Shown in pieces: positions 1-11,008 of a stretch of 64,000 nt of DNA (position 1 is the stretch's first letter; each line of letters starts with the position of its first letter). A program made the translations under genes and the position numbers. The stretch comes from Lithobates sylvaticus (Eukaryota > Chordata > Amphibia > Anura > Ranidae), in contig CM053028.1 in the NCBI GenBank assembly GCA_028564925.1, positions 359,701,302 to 359,765,301 on the forward strand. The letters run 5' to 3'. The notes under the pieces were generated by a model that was given only the letters and a program-made list of their open reading frames with translations, was not told the DNA's origin and did not search any database.

Positions 1-57
1 TTTCAGCAGAAAGTCTGTATGAACCTTATAGTTATGCAGGCCATAGAGTATGCAACT

Positions 58-330
58 TTCATTCCTTCCACCATGGGTGGAAGGAATGAAAATTACTTGA
101 TTCCCCCATCAACACCTCAGCGCTATTGTGTTCTGCCGGCAGGTAACTTTTCCTGCTGGCAGAACAAAATGATTAGTGTTGCCAGCTATAGCCGGCAGCA
201 TCACTCATTCAGGAATAACTTGGCAGGCTGGTTGTACAAAAATCAATTGATAGATCGACTTGTGTACAACCAGGGTGCTCATACATGGTTCAAAATTTGG
301 ATCGTGCCTGCTGTACTGATCAAATTTTGA
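58..330. repeat. cluster of inverted repeats
   Basis: Several hairpins stand side by side. ATTCCTTCCACC and GGTGGAAGGAAT (60-86) form 12-bp arms around a 3-bp spacer. GTTCTGCCGGCAGG pairs with CCTGCTGGCAGAAC near 129-164. GTTGTACA pairs with TGTACAAC around 231-271. No transposase or target duplication was found, so this is probably a decayed MITE cluster in the host intron. Confidence 0.5.
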
Positions 331-668
331 TCCATGCATTGTCAGCTTTAGTTTAGAGAATTTATTTTTAGTTACATGAAGACACATGCAAGAAACTAGT
401 ATTATTTTAGACTTTAGACTTTTCCTAACAACATTGGCCTACCACCCTTCCTTCCATCTGCACCACCTCAAGCTTCAACTTTGTGATGTGAGCTGGAATA
501 AAATGAAGCAACCAGATACATTCTTCTGGACTAACTATACTTAGAAAATACTATCCAATTTCTCTCTATAGATAAAATTTATTAATTTAACTAATGAGTT
601 AATAAATACAGCTTTATGTGTTGTTTATATTAGAATTTTTTTTATTCAAATATATCACTGAATATACT
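331..668. other. AT-rich intron sequence, nothing recognised
   Basis: I see no coding potential, splice-framed exon or clear repeat boundary here. It lies 3' of the last recognised host exon. Confidence 0.4.
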
Positions 669-672
669 TTAA

Positions 673-1502
673 CCACTTGTGAACCACCCGCCTGCAATGT
701 ACTGTAGACGACCATTGCATGCAAAGCAACTAACTGATACATCACTGCCTTCTTCCAGGTTTGGGGCACGTGCATGCGTGCCCCTTCTACCACTCTCCCA
801 CTGACATGGTACACAGCAGGAATCTGTCAGCAAGTCCCAGCCGATGATTCATGGCCAGAGCCTGCTGATCAGCTGTGTCCAATAACAGCCCAGAGCCTTG
901 AGTTGACAACACATGGCTCTGTACAGGGGGAACAATTTCTTTGTTTCTTATCCCTGCAAAGTGGGATAACAAAGAGATCTGTTAGTAAAAGCAGCACACA
1001 TTACACACATTAACACTTGCTACACACACATTTAACCCTTTGATCGTGCTAGATGTTAACCCCTTCCCAGCCAGTGTCATTTGTACAGTGACAGTGTATA
1101 GTATTATCACTGATGTCAGTGGCAGTTAGTTAGTTCCCCTCCAGCATCTGTTAGTGTCAGATTGCCCACCGCACTATTGCAGTCCCATTATAAGCCACTG
1201 ATCACCACCATTAGTTGTATGTATAAATAAGTAACCATACATACCATAGTTTTTAGAAGCTATCACTTATAATTTTTGGAATGGATATGTTTTATAACAG
1301 AAAATTTATATTGCAAAAAATAAAACCCCAGTGGTAATCAAATACCATCAAAAGAAAGCTCTAGTTGTGTGAAAAAAAATATAGAAATTTTGTTTGGGTA
1401 TAGTGTTGCATGACCGAGCGATTGCAGTTAAAGTAGCATAATGCTAAATAGCAAAACATGGCCTGGTCATGAAGGGGGTAAAACCTTCCAGAGCTGAAGT
1501 GG
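673..1502 (-). mobile_element. CCACTT-family TTAA MITE, reverse copy
   Basis: The element starts with CCACTT directly after TTAA at 669-672 and ends with GAAGTGG before ATAA, a one-base variant of TTAA. Its interior holds the reverse complement of the block seen at the left end of the 3881-12503 element (ACCATCAAAAGAAAGCTC and neighbours). The TTAA target and shared ends point to a piggyBac-type non-autonomous element. It has no coding capacity. Confidence 0.65.
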
Positions 1503-1829
1503 ATAAAGTGGTTGTACATGTACCCAGAGAAGTGACTGGCCTCAGGTGACATACAGTGATAAAACAAATGCTCCCACATAAGTTATACCTGTTTATCTGC
1601 AGTCTTCTCTTCTCACTATCAGTTCAATGTGCAGAGTGTATAAAGCTTGTCTGAGCTGTCAGAAAAAAAGGGGGCAGAGAGCGGAAGTTACACTTTGCAG
1701 AGCTCAGTGAAGAGAGCTCTCAGAGCTGAGTGGAAGGAAGGGACACACCCCCCTCCATACAGCACACAGGAACAGAGCTGGGGCTGTCAATCAGCTGGAG
1801 ATCTCTACCCTGTCACCTTTTTTCTCTAA

Positions 1830-2231
1830 TGCCGCATACACACCAGTGGACTTTGACAGCAATGTTCCCGACGGAACGAATCCGTCGGACAATTCGATCA
1901 TGTGTGGGCTCCATCGGACTTTTGCTGTTGAAAAATCTGACGGACTTTCGAAATTTCTGCCGGAACTCCACCGGACCCAGTTCCTATCGAGAAATCCGCT
2001 CATCTGTATGCTAGTCCGACGGAAAAACAACGACGCTAGGGCAGCTATTGGCTACGAACTTCCTTATTCTAGTCCAGTCGTACGTCATCACGTTCGAATC
2101 CGTCGGAATTTAGTGTGATTGTACGTGGCCAAGTCCATTCATTCGGAAAGTCCGTTGGAACTCTGCCGAAAGTCCGTCAGAAAGACTGTCGGACCTAGTC
2201 TGTTGAAAAGTCTGCTTGTGTGTATGTGGCA
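1830..2231. mobile_element. Harbinger-like MITE (TAA target)
   Basis: The ends TGCCGCATACACAC and GTGTGTATGTGGCA are inverted repeats flanked on both sides by TAA (1827-1829 and 2232-2234). The 402-bp body consists of alternating TCCGTCGGA/TCCGACGG motifs. The 3-bp TWA duplication is typical of PIF/Harbinger elements. The short ORFs here are shadows of the repeat. Confidence 0.7.
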
Positions 2232-2234
2232 TAA

Positions 2235-2779
2235 GTGTGTAGAAAACTTGTCAGAAGTGATTCATGCTGATAGCAGAAGAACAAAGTGACACTTTACAAC
2301 TACATTAATATTACTGAACAACTGTATATATCTTACACACTGTGCTCCACGTCCTGGAATAACCATTGCATTAAGCTTTGATTTATTGTCTTCTTTATAT
2401 TCATTAAGTTCCTAAGGGAAGAGGCAAGACACCAGATATTATTATGGGGTCAGTTATTTTCTATTTTATATAAGGACAGTGTATGAAAGTTTACCTACAA
2501 TATCATATAAAGCAAATTGCAGGACAATGTTTAGATATAAAATTTAAATTCTTTAAGGACTAAGCAGTAAATAAATGACAACCAATGGATTTAGTTAAAA
2601 CTTAAGTAACTATAATATAGGATTTAAATGGTATATCTAGAGAAAATATTGGTGATCTATTAAAAGGGGTGAATAAAAAATATTAGAATAGGGTGAGTCA
2701 AGACACAGTGGTCACTGGGAGCTCCTTACATAATATTAGAATGAATATATTTTCCATCAGTCATGCCCTAGTCCCACCT
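2235..2779. other. AT-rich intron sequence, nothing recognised
   Basis: No exon, repeat end or long ORF could be recognised. It separates a MITE from a LINE relic. Confidence 0.4.
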
Positions 2780-3330
2780 CACCCAAATCCTTTAATGAAC
2801 CTACTGTATCTACAGTGTCTCTCCTAGGGGGAAGGATTTGATCTATTATTTTTATCGAGCCCTAGCTAATTGCTCTATTCCTGGCTCCCTTCCATATATA
2901 AATAAATGGGAAGCAAATGTGACCTACAATGCACCCCACAGGACTGGAAAGACATGATAAGCAATATGCGCTCTTGCACTAAATCTCTCACATTTTGGTA
3001 GAAAGTACCATGGGTAGGACAACCCCTAAAGCATAGATCTGAAAGAATATGGAAAATAACAGAGTCTAATGGGGTTTAGTCCTACCCGTGGTACTTTATA
3101 TCACACGTTTTGGTCCTGTGACAAGCTGCTCCCTGAGGGGTGCATAATTAGTAAAAATGCCTCTAAAATCTCAGGTCATGCACTGGAATTGACCCCTCCC
3201 ATCTTGATATATATGTATTACAACTGACGCTCCATCTTTTTGATGTATGTACTCTAACAACTTAATCTCATAATTTGTATTGCATTTCTTATTTACAAAT
3301 AAAAAATTGTGTAAATATCTTATATAAAGG
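2780..3330 (+). pseudogene. decayed L1-type LINE, ORF2 C-terminal end
   Basis: Broken reading frames on the plus strand resemble the region after the reverse transcriptase of L1 ORF2. Pieces such as IYRALA-like, GSLPYINKWEA and a later HTFWSCDKL-like stretch match the order expected of the C-terminal WxC region. Stops and frame changes are frequent, so it is an old 5'-truncated copy. The 3' end is A/T-rich with AATAAAAA-like sequence near 3297. It is much older than the L1 at 38326. Confidence 0.5.
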
Positions 3331-3397
3331 AATGTTGATATAAGGAAGAATCACTCTGTAAGTCATTTTCTCTAAATTAAAAACAGCTAGATATTAC

Positions 3398-3548
3398 CCA
3401 GCCTGTTCCTTCAAACATCTTGATGTCAAGTGGATCACCATGCACTTCCCCATCCATTAGGATCAATGAATGGCAACTGGCCATTGCTCCAGTCATAGCA
3501 TTCCAGGGTAATGTGCAACCAGATGTAACAGGAAAGACCTCCTGAAAA
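3398..3548 (-). CDS. ATP13A4-like exon: start of nucleotide-binding domain
   Basis: This 151-bp exon reads one base plus 50 codons, beginning FQEVFPVTSG and continuing through TLPWNAMTGAMASCHSL, GDPLDIKMFE and GTGW. The acceptor is TTTTAG and the donor is TGG|GTAAT. Human ATP13A4 has GFQEVHSFASGQALPW and AMASCHSLILLDG at the same place, and MFEGT is shared with ATP13A5. This segment follows the phosphorylation site in the family and opens the N domain that binds ATP. The first base completes a glycine-type split codon. The expected preceding exon with DKTGT was not found upstream. Confidence 0.9.
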
Positions 3549-3876
3549 CTAAAAGACAACTATGTTTTTTATTAAGCCACACAAGCAACACATAAATATT
3601 CAAAACTATATTTTACTGTTTACCACAGTTAAAGACAACCCAACAACCCAACATTTCATATTCCTGATATGTGCTGCTGTACCATGTACGTCTATAAATA
3701 GTGTTGGGCGAATGGTCCGAGCTAAACTTTTTCATCGTTCTCTGAACACCCGCATTTTCTGTGCATTTGGCAGGCTGTTTTGCTGCAGCAGGTTCTATAC
3801 ATGCTACAGATGCGCTACTTTACAGGCAGACTAAGGCACTATATTTAAAGGAATTTTTAATTTTTATTGTTTTACT
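3549..3876. other. intron sequence between exon and piggyBac element
   Basis: I looked here for the missing DKTGT exon on the minus strand and saw neither it nor any splice-framed ORF. No clear repeat was recognised. Confidence 0.45.
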
Positions 3877-4329
3877 TTAACCACTTTAGCCCCGGACCAA
3901 TTGTCAGCTTAAGGACCAGAGGTCTTTTTTCAATTTCGCACTGCACTACTTTAACTGGTAATTGCGCGGTCATGCAATTTTGTAACCAAACGAAATTTGC
4001 GTCCTTTTCTTCCCACAAATAGAGCTTTCTTTTGATGGTATTTGATTGCCTCTGTGATTTTTATTTTTTGCGATATAAACGGAAAAGGAGCGAAAATTTT
4101 GAAAAAAAAAGAGATTTTCTACTTTTTGTTATAAAAAAAATCTAATAAACTCAATTTTAGTCAAACATTTGGGCCAAAATGTATTCAGCCACATGTCTTT
4201 AGTAAAAAAAATGCCAATAAGCGTATATTTATTGGTTTGCGCAAAAGTTATAGCGTCTACAAACTAGAGTACATTTTCTGGAATTTACACGGCTTTTAAT
4301 TTATGACTACCTATCTCATTTCTTGAGGT

Positions 4330-6980
4330 GCTAAAATGGCAGGGAAGTACAAACCCCCCCCAAATGACCCCATTTTACAAAGTAGACACCCCAAGCTATT
4401 TGCTGAGAGGCATGTTGAGCCCATTGAATATTTTTTTTTTTAGTCCCAAGGGATTGAATAAAGACAAAAAAAAAAAAAAAAAAAAAAATTTTTTTTTTCA
4501 TAAAGTTGTCACTAAATGATATATTGCTCACACATGCCATGGTTATATGTGGAGATGCACCCCAAAATACATTTTGCTGCTTCTCCCGAGTATGGGGATA
4601 CCATATGTGTGGGACTTTTTGGAGCCTAGCCGCGCACGGGGCCCCGAAACCCAATCAACGCCTTCAGGGTTTCTAAGGGTGCAAATTTTTGATTTCACTC
4701 CTCACTACCTATCACAGTTTTGAAGGCCATAAAATGCCAAAATAGCACAAAACCCCCCCAATGACCCCATTTTGGAAAGTAGACACCCAAGCTATTTGCT
4801 GAGAGGCATGTTGAGTACATGGAATATTTTATATTTTGCCACAAGTTGAGGGAATATTACAAACTTTTTTTTTTTTGCCCAAAGTTGTCACTAAATGATA
4901 TATTGCCCACACATGCCATGGGCATATGTGGAATTACACCCCAAAATACATTCTGCTGCTTCTCCTGAGTACGGGGATACCACATGTGTGGGACTTTTTG
5001 GGAGCCTATCCGCATACGGGACCCCGAAAACCAAGCACCGCCTTCAGGATTTCTAAGGGCATAAATTTTTGATTTCACTCCTCACTACCTATCACTACCT
5101 ATCACAGTTTTGAAGGCCATAAAATGCCAAGATGGCACAAAACCCCCCCAAATGACCCCATTTTGGAAAGTAGACACCCCAAGCTATTTGCTGAGAGGCA
5201 TGTTGAGCCCATTGAATATTTTTTTTTTTAGTCCCAAGTGATTGAATAAAGACAAAAAAAAAAAAAAAAAAAAAAAAATGTATTCAAAAAGTTGTCACTA
5301 AATGATATATTGCTCACACATGCCATGGTTATATGTGGAATTGCACCCCAAAATACATTTTGCCACTTCTCCTGAGTACGGGGATACCACATGTGTGGGA
5401 CTTTTTGGGAGCCTAGCCGCGTACGGGGCCCCGAAACCCAAGCACCACCTTCAGCATTTCTAAGGGTGTAAATTTTTGATTTCACTCCTCACTACCTATC
5501 ACAGTTTCGAAGGCCATAAAATGCCAAAATTGCACAAAACCCCCCCAAATGACCCCATTTTGGAAAGTAGACACCCCAAGCTATTTGCTGAGAGGCATGT
5601 TGAGTACATGGAATATTTTATATTTTGCCACAAGTTGCGGGAATATTACAAACTTTTTTTTTTTTTTGCCCAAAGTTGTCACTAAATGATATATTGCCCA
5701 CACATGCCATGGGCATATGTGGAATTACACCCCAAAATACATTCTGCTGCTTCTCCTGAGTACGGGGATACCACATGTGTGGGACTTTTTGGGAGCCTAT
5801 CCGCATACGGGACCCCGAAAACCAAGCACCGCTTTCAGGATTTCTAAGGGCATAAATTTTTGATTTCACTCCTCACTACCTATCACTACCTATCACAGTT
5901 TTGAAGACCATAAAATGCCAAGATGGCACAAAACCCCCCCAAATGACCCCATTTTGGAAAGTAGACACCCCAAGCTATTTGCTGAGAGGCATGTTAAGCC
6001 CGTTGAATATTTTTTTTTTTAGTCCCAAGTGATTGAATAAAGACAAAAAAAAAAAAAATTGTTTCAAAAAGTTGTCACTAAATGATATATTGCTCACACA
6101 TGCCATGGTTATATGTGGAATTGCACCCCAAAATACATTTTGCTGCTTCTCCTGAGTATGGGGATACCACATGTGTGGGACTTTTTGGGAGCCTAGCCGC
6201 GTACGGGGCCCCGAAACCCAAGCACCGCCTTCAGGATTTCTAAGGGTGCAAATTTTTGATTTCACTCCTCACTACCTATCACAGTTTCGAAGGCCATAAA
6301 ATGCCAAAATAGCACAAAACCCCCCCAAATGACCCAATTTTGGAAAGTAGACACCCCAAGCTATTTGTTGAGAGGCATGGTGAGTATTTTACAGCTCTCA
6401 TGTGTTTTTGAAAATGAAGAAAGTAAAGAAAAAAAAATTTTTTTTTTCTTTTTTCAATTTTCAAAACATTGTGACAAAAAGCGAGATCTGCAAAATACTC
6501 ACCATACCTCTCAGCAAATAGCTTGGGGTGTCTACTTTCCAAAATGGGGTCATTTGGGGGTGGTTTGTGCCATCTGGGCATTCCATGGCCTCCGAAACTG
6601 TGATTGGCAGTGAGGAGTGAAATAAAAAAATTACACCCTTAGAAAGCCTGAAAGCGGTGCTTGGATTTTGGGGTCCCGTACGCGGCTAGGCTCCCAAAAA
6701 GTCCCACACATGTGGTATCCCCGTACTCAGGAGAAGCAACAGAATGTATTTTGGGGTGTATCTCCACATATGCCCATGGCATGTTTGAGCAATATATCAT
6801 TTAGTGACAAGTTTTTGTAAAAAAAAATATTATTTTTTTTTTTTGTCATTATTCAATCTCTTGGGACCAAAAAAAAAAATATTTAATGGGCTCAACATTG
6901 CTCTCAGCAAATAGCTTGGGGTGTCTACTTTCCAAAATGGGGTCATTTGGGGGGGGGTTTGAACTGTCCTGGCATTTTAT
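4330..6980. repeat. higher-order satellite array inside the piggyBac element
   Basis: Six direct units of about 386-397 bp each carry CACCCCAAGCTATTTG-like sequence (about 4389, 4786, 5176, 5573, 5967, 6353), followed by two inverted units (about 6517 and 6911). Two subtypes alternate: one has AGTCCCAAGTGATTG plus a poly-A stretch, the other ATTTTGCCACAAGTTG. The true period is therefore a dimer of about 790 bp. The minus-strand ORFs of 70-107 aa here are products of the repeat, not genes. Confidence 0.85.
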
Positions 6981-7024
6981 GCACAACATTTAGAAGCCTA
7001 TGTCACACGTCACCCACTCTTCTA

Positions 7025-7850
7025 ACCACTTGAAGATAAAGCCCTTTCTGACACTTTTTGTTTACATGAAAACATATTTTTTTTTTGCAAGAAAATTACG
7101 TTGAACCCCCAAACACTATATATATTGTTAAAGCAAAGGCCCTACAGATTAAAATGGTGGGTGTTGCATTTTTTTTTTCCACACAGTATTTGCGCAGCGA
7201 TTTTTCAAACGCATTTTTTGTGGAAAAAAAATACACTTTTTTTTATTTTAATGCACTTAAACACACTATATTGCTCAAATTTTTGATGAAATAAAAAATA
7301 TGATCTTAGGCCGAGTACATGGATACCAAACACGACATGCTTTAAAATTGCGCACAAACACGCAGTGGCGACAAACTACATACATTTTTAAAAGCCTTTA
7401 AAAGCCTTTACAGGTTACCACATTAGATTCACGGAGGAGGTCTACTGCTAAAATTACTGCCCTCGATCTGACCTTCGCGGTGATACCTCACATGCATGGT
7501 GCAATTGCTGTTTACATATGACGCCAGACCAACGCTTGTGTTCGCCTTTGCGCAAAAGAAGGGGGGGCAGGGGTGCTTTTTTTTTTTTTTTTTTTTAGTT
7601 TTTCTTTTTATTTAGCTTTTTTATTTTATTTTTAAACTGTTCCTTCCATTTTTTTTTCTTAGTTGTCATTTTTATTGTTATCGCAGGGAATGTAAATATC
7701 CCCTATGATAGCAATAGGCAGTGACAGGTACTCTTTTTTAGAAAAAATTGGGGTCTATTAGACCCTAGATCTTTCCTCTGCCCTCAAAGCATCTGACCAC
7801 ACCAAGATCGGTGTGATAAAATGCTTTCCCAATTTCCCAATGGCGCGGTG
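7025..7850. repeat. internal block of the piggyBac element beginning CCACTTGAAG
   Basis: This AT-rich segment begins with the family terminal motif CCACTTGAAG but is preceded by CTAA rather than TTAA. It contains homopolymer runs and no supported gene. It may be the true left end of the transposase-bearing element, or a block shared between related elements. Confidence 0.5.
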
Positions 7851-7962
7851 GGTATGCCCACCATTAGAATACCTCCCTTCATCCACCCACTTCTAATGAT
7901 GGGCATACATGCACCATTTATATATGCCGAAGCATGGGGGCATCCTCCCGCAAAAAAAGTTA

Positions 7963-8009
7963 TGCCACGTACACATGGTCGGACTTTTTTCGACCGTATG
8001 TACGTGGCA
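7963..8009. mobile_element. 47-bp miniature Harbinger-like element, copy 1
   Basis: TGCCACGTACACATGGTC and its near-complement GACCGTATGTACGTGGCA stand back to back and are flanked by TTA on both sides (7960-7962 and 8010-8012). The ends match the Harbinger-like MITE family seen at 48682 and 34747 (TGCCGCGTACACACGGTC). It is little more than two terminal repeats, sitting in the loop of a larger palindrome. Confidence 0.55.
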
Positions 8010-8382
8010 TTAGGAGCAAAATCGCTCCTCCGCCCTCTGCTGCCCCCATGCTTCGGCATATATGCTCTTTTTTTTAACTGTGGTGGTGAAATCACCTCCT
8101 ACAGCGTTGGAGTCGCGGCTTTATGTATCGTGGGAGCAAACGCTGTTGCTGTCAAGATAAATAAATCCACGCTGCAACTGAATGGCGTACCTGCTAAGCA
8201 AATAATGGTTAACATTAAAACAAAGTAACATTAGAGTATAACAGTAAGACCTTACCATACCATACCTGCAAAGCAAATACCAAAAAAAAAACATAGTAAA
8301 AAATAAAACATTTTGTTAACGCAACCGGTGCCTAAAATATATATATGCCGAAGCATGGGGGCATCCTCCCGCAAAAAAGTTA

Positions 8383-8429
8383 TGCCACGTACACATGGTC
8401 GGACTTTTTTCGACCGTATGTACGTGGCA
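8383..8429. mobile_element. 47-bp miniature Harbinger-like element, copy 2
   Basis: This is the same structure as the copy 420 bp upstream, with TTA at 8380-8382 and 8430-8432. Its presence in both direct copies shows the insertion preceded the duplication. Confidence 0.55.
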
Positions 8430-8836
8430 TTAGGAGCAAAATCGCTCCTCCGCCCTCTGCTGCCCCCATGCTTCGGCATATATGCTCTTTTTTTTAACTG
8501 TGGTGGTGAAATCACCTCCTACAGTGTTGGAGTCGCGGCTTTATGTATCGTGGGAGCAAACGCTGTTGCTGTCAAGATAAATAAATCCGCGCTGCAACTG
8601 AATGGCGCACCTGAAAACAAAAAAATGGTTAACAATAAAACATACCTGAAAAGCAAGCATGATAAAACATAATAAAACATTGCAGATTAGAATAGAGTAA
8701 AAAAGAGCAACAATAGAGAGAGAACAATAAAACGACAACTATTTTTGGTTTTTTATTTTATATTTTTTTTTGGGGTTTTTTTTTTTTTTGTACTTTTTTT
8801 TTTTATTTTTATTTTTTACACTTTTTTTTTAAACTA

Positions 8837-8958
8837 TAACTATAATTTTAACTGTAACGGTCGGGTCTCAAAATGCGATGGCATTCTTGAGACCCTGTAA
8901 CTATAATTTTAACTGCAACGGTCGGGTCTCAAAATGCGATGGCATTCTTGAGACCCTG
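8837..8958. repeat. 61-bp tandem duplication just 3' of the transposase gene
   Basis: Two units begin TAACTATAATTTTAACTG. Each includes a hairpin whose arms are GGGTCTCAA and TTGAGACCC. It lies 40 bp beyond the transposase stop codon and could act as a transcript end or a subterminal transposase site; that role is inference. Confidence 0.7.
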
Positions 8959-8997
8959 TGAAAGTGTATCCTAGCCTGTGAAATGCTGTACCCTACG

Positions 8998-10969
8998 CTA
9001 AAACCTCACTAGTTCGTGGTAGCGTTCAAAGCAGTCACCAACGCAGAGACCAGGATTGTCAGGACAGCGTGGACAATAATAACGGGTGTCACGCCTAAAT
9101 CCGCGCTTGGTACAGACACGACATCTTCTTTGGGGGGCTCGTTGGGTAGGGGTACTCTGGAGGACATGAGGATAATGCCTCTCATGCAGCCGGCTTACTG
9201 CATTTGGTAGGGGATGGTGAGGTGTGGAATCGCCTGGATACAGGAGTTCCATGACAACCGCTCCCTGGAATTCAAGGAAGGGTAACGTCCCGCCTGAAGC
9301 TCCGTATAGCACATGAGCATTCAGCAAAGCCAATTGGAATAAATAAATAGACACTTTTTTGTACCAGCGTCTAGCCTTACGGACAACTAGGTACGGCGCC
9401 AACAACTGGTCGTTGAGGTCCACCCCCCCCATATTAAGGTTGTATTCGTGGATACAGAAGGGTTTCGTCACAACACCAGCCGCCGTACGAATTTGGACTG
9501 TCGTGTCTGCATGAAGGGAGGTAAGAACGAAAACATTCCTATTATCCCTCCACTTCACAGCGAGCAAGTTATTACACTTCAAGCAGGCTCTCTCCCCCAG
9601 CCTAAGACGGGAATCTACAAGCCGCTGGGGAAAGCCCCGGCGATTAGGTCGCACGGTGCCACATGCTCCAATCTGATGATCAAACAAGTGACTAAACAGT
9701 GGCACGCTCGTGTAATAATTGTCCACGTACAAGTGGTACCCCTTTCCGAATAAGGGTGACACCAAGTTCCACACTATCTTGCCAGCGCTCCCTATGTAAT
9801 CTGGACAGTTCTCCGGCTCTACGTGACTATCTTTTCCCTCATAAACCGAAAAGCTCCACGTATAGCCTGTTGCCCTGTCACAGAGCTTGTAGAGCTTGAC
9901 CCCGTATCTGGCACGCTTGCTGGGAAGGAACTGTTTGAAAGACAAGCGGCCAGAAAACTTAATCAGGGACTCGTCAACGCAGACAACTTGATTGGGCGTA
10001 AACAAGGCTGCAAAACATTGGTTGAAGTGGTTTATGAGGGGCCGAATTTTGTAGAGCCGATCAAATTCAGGGTCTCCACGAGGACGACAAAGTTCATTGT
10101 CACTGAAGTGCATGAAGCGCAAAATCATCTCGTATCGTGCCCTGGACATGGAGGCAGAGAACACGGGCATATGGTGGTGCGGTGAGGTGGACCAATAAGA
10201 CCTCAGCGTCGGGAATTTGTGTATGCCCATGTTGAGGGAAAGGCCCAGAAAGGTCTTAAATTCGGAAACCGTAATTGGTTTCCAATCTCTGGCAAGGGAA
10301 GGCACTTGGGGATTAGCGGCGATGTGTTGACCAGCGTATATATTACTTTGGTCCACAATAGATCTATAGAGATCTTCCGTGAAAAAACAGCGAATAAAAA
10401 TCGGATGGCTTAAAATCAGCTGTTTCCACCTGAATACCGGGTTGGCCAGTGAATGGGGGAAGTACGGGTTCTGCAGAAGTGGTGGGCACCCAATCAGGAT
10501 TGGCGAATTCTGCAGGAAGGACACTATGTGATCGACGGACCTGCCTTTGTCTTCTTCTTGGTGGCAGCGGGACACTACTTGTGCTTGCCACCTCGCCAGC
10601 TTGAACTGCACTTATGGGACTCGCCACGTCACCAAGTGTTACTGCAGTGCTGGTTTGACTACGTCCAGGGTGTACTAGGCCGCTGGTGCTTGCCAGTTCA
10701 CCAGAAGGAATAGCGGCGCTAGTACTTCTCTGCTCCATACGAGAGACCTGCGGTTCCTGCACCTCAACAACATCAGAAGATCGGGATCGGGTACGCCTGA
10801 CCTTAGCAGGGACCTCACCTTCGTCGCCAGAGCTATCTGTCATGGAGCCGCTGTCGTCTACTGGATCGTATTCTGAGCCTGATTCTGACAGATGAGTGAC
10901 CTCCTCTTCACTATCTGACATACTCAGAAACAAGTAGGCCTGTTCACTAGTGTACTTGCGATTTGCCAT
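8998..10969 (-). CDS. piggyBac-like transposase, one frame break
   Basis: The likely start is the ATG at 10969 (MANRKYTSEQAYLFLSMSD). The N-terminal part is acidic and serine-rich, followed by a basic stretch. The reading frame shifts near 10382-10387, a run of six T on the coding strand, after which the long frame continues to the stop at 8998. In the 537-residue main frame the catalytic aspartates are visible as VCVDESLIKF (about 213), LYVDNYYTS (about 297) and GGVDLNDQ (398/401). The C-terminus has the cysteine-rich zinc motif (CRVC...CPRC...CVGDC). The first about 75 residues of the main frame are out-of-frame and not part of the protein. All catalytic residues survive, so the copy is young. 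Plus-strand ORFs here are shadows. Confidence 0.9.
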
Positions 10970-11001
10970 TTTGGGCTCTAAATTTAGTAGTACACTAGTG
11001 A
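10945..11001. promoter_or_regulatory. inverted repeat around the transposase start codon
   Basis: CACTAGTGTAC (10945-10955) and its exact reverse complement GTACACTAGTG (10991-11001) flank the ATG at 10969. Such symmetry suggests a protein-binding site or folded 5' leader. No function can be assigned from sequence alone. Confidence 0.4.
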
Positions 11002-11008
11002 GATTCAC

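Larger units (their letters stand above)
7919..8616. repeat. two direct copies of a hairpin-bearing segment
   Basis: Segments 7919-8200 and 8339-8616 are nearly identical and offset by 420 bp. Each contains a long imperfect palindrome: GCCGAAGCATGGGGGCA on the left pairs with TGCCCCCATGCTTCGGC on the right, with a second small palindrome in the loop. Both copies also carry the ORF-like stretch after the hairpin. The duplication lies downstream of the transposase stop codon. Confidence 0.8.

Noticed and set aside
4331-6613. Series of related 70-107-codon minus-strand ORFs (MKSKIYALRNPEGGAW type)
   Set aside because: They are translations of satellite units with poly-lysine or poly-phenylalanine from homopolymers. 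They show no coding-like constraint, only unit identity.
9016-10713. Plus-strand ORFs of 64-120 codons over the piggyBac transposase
   Set aside because: They are antisense shadows of a gene with full catalytic motifs on the other strand.
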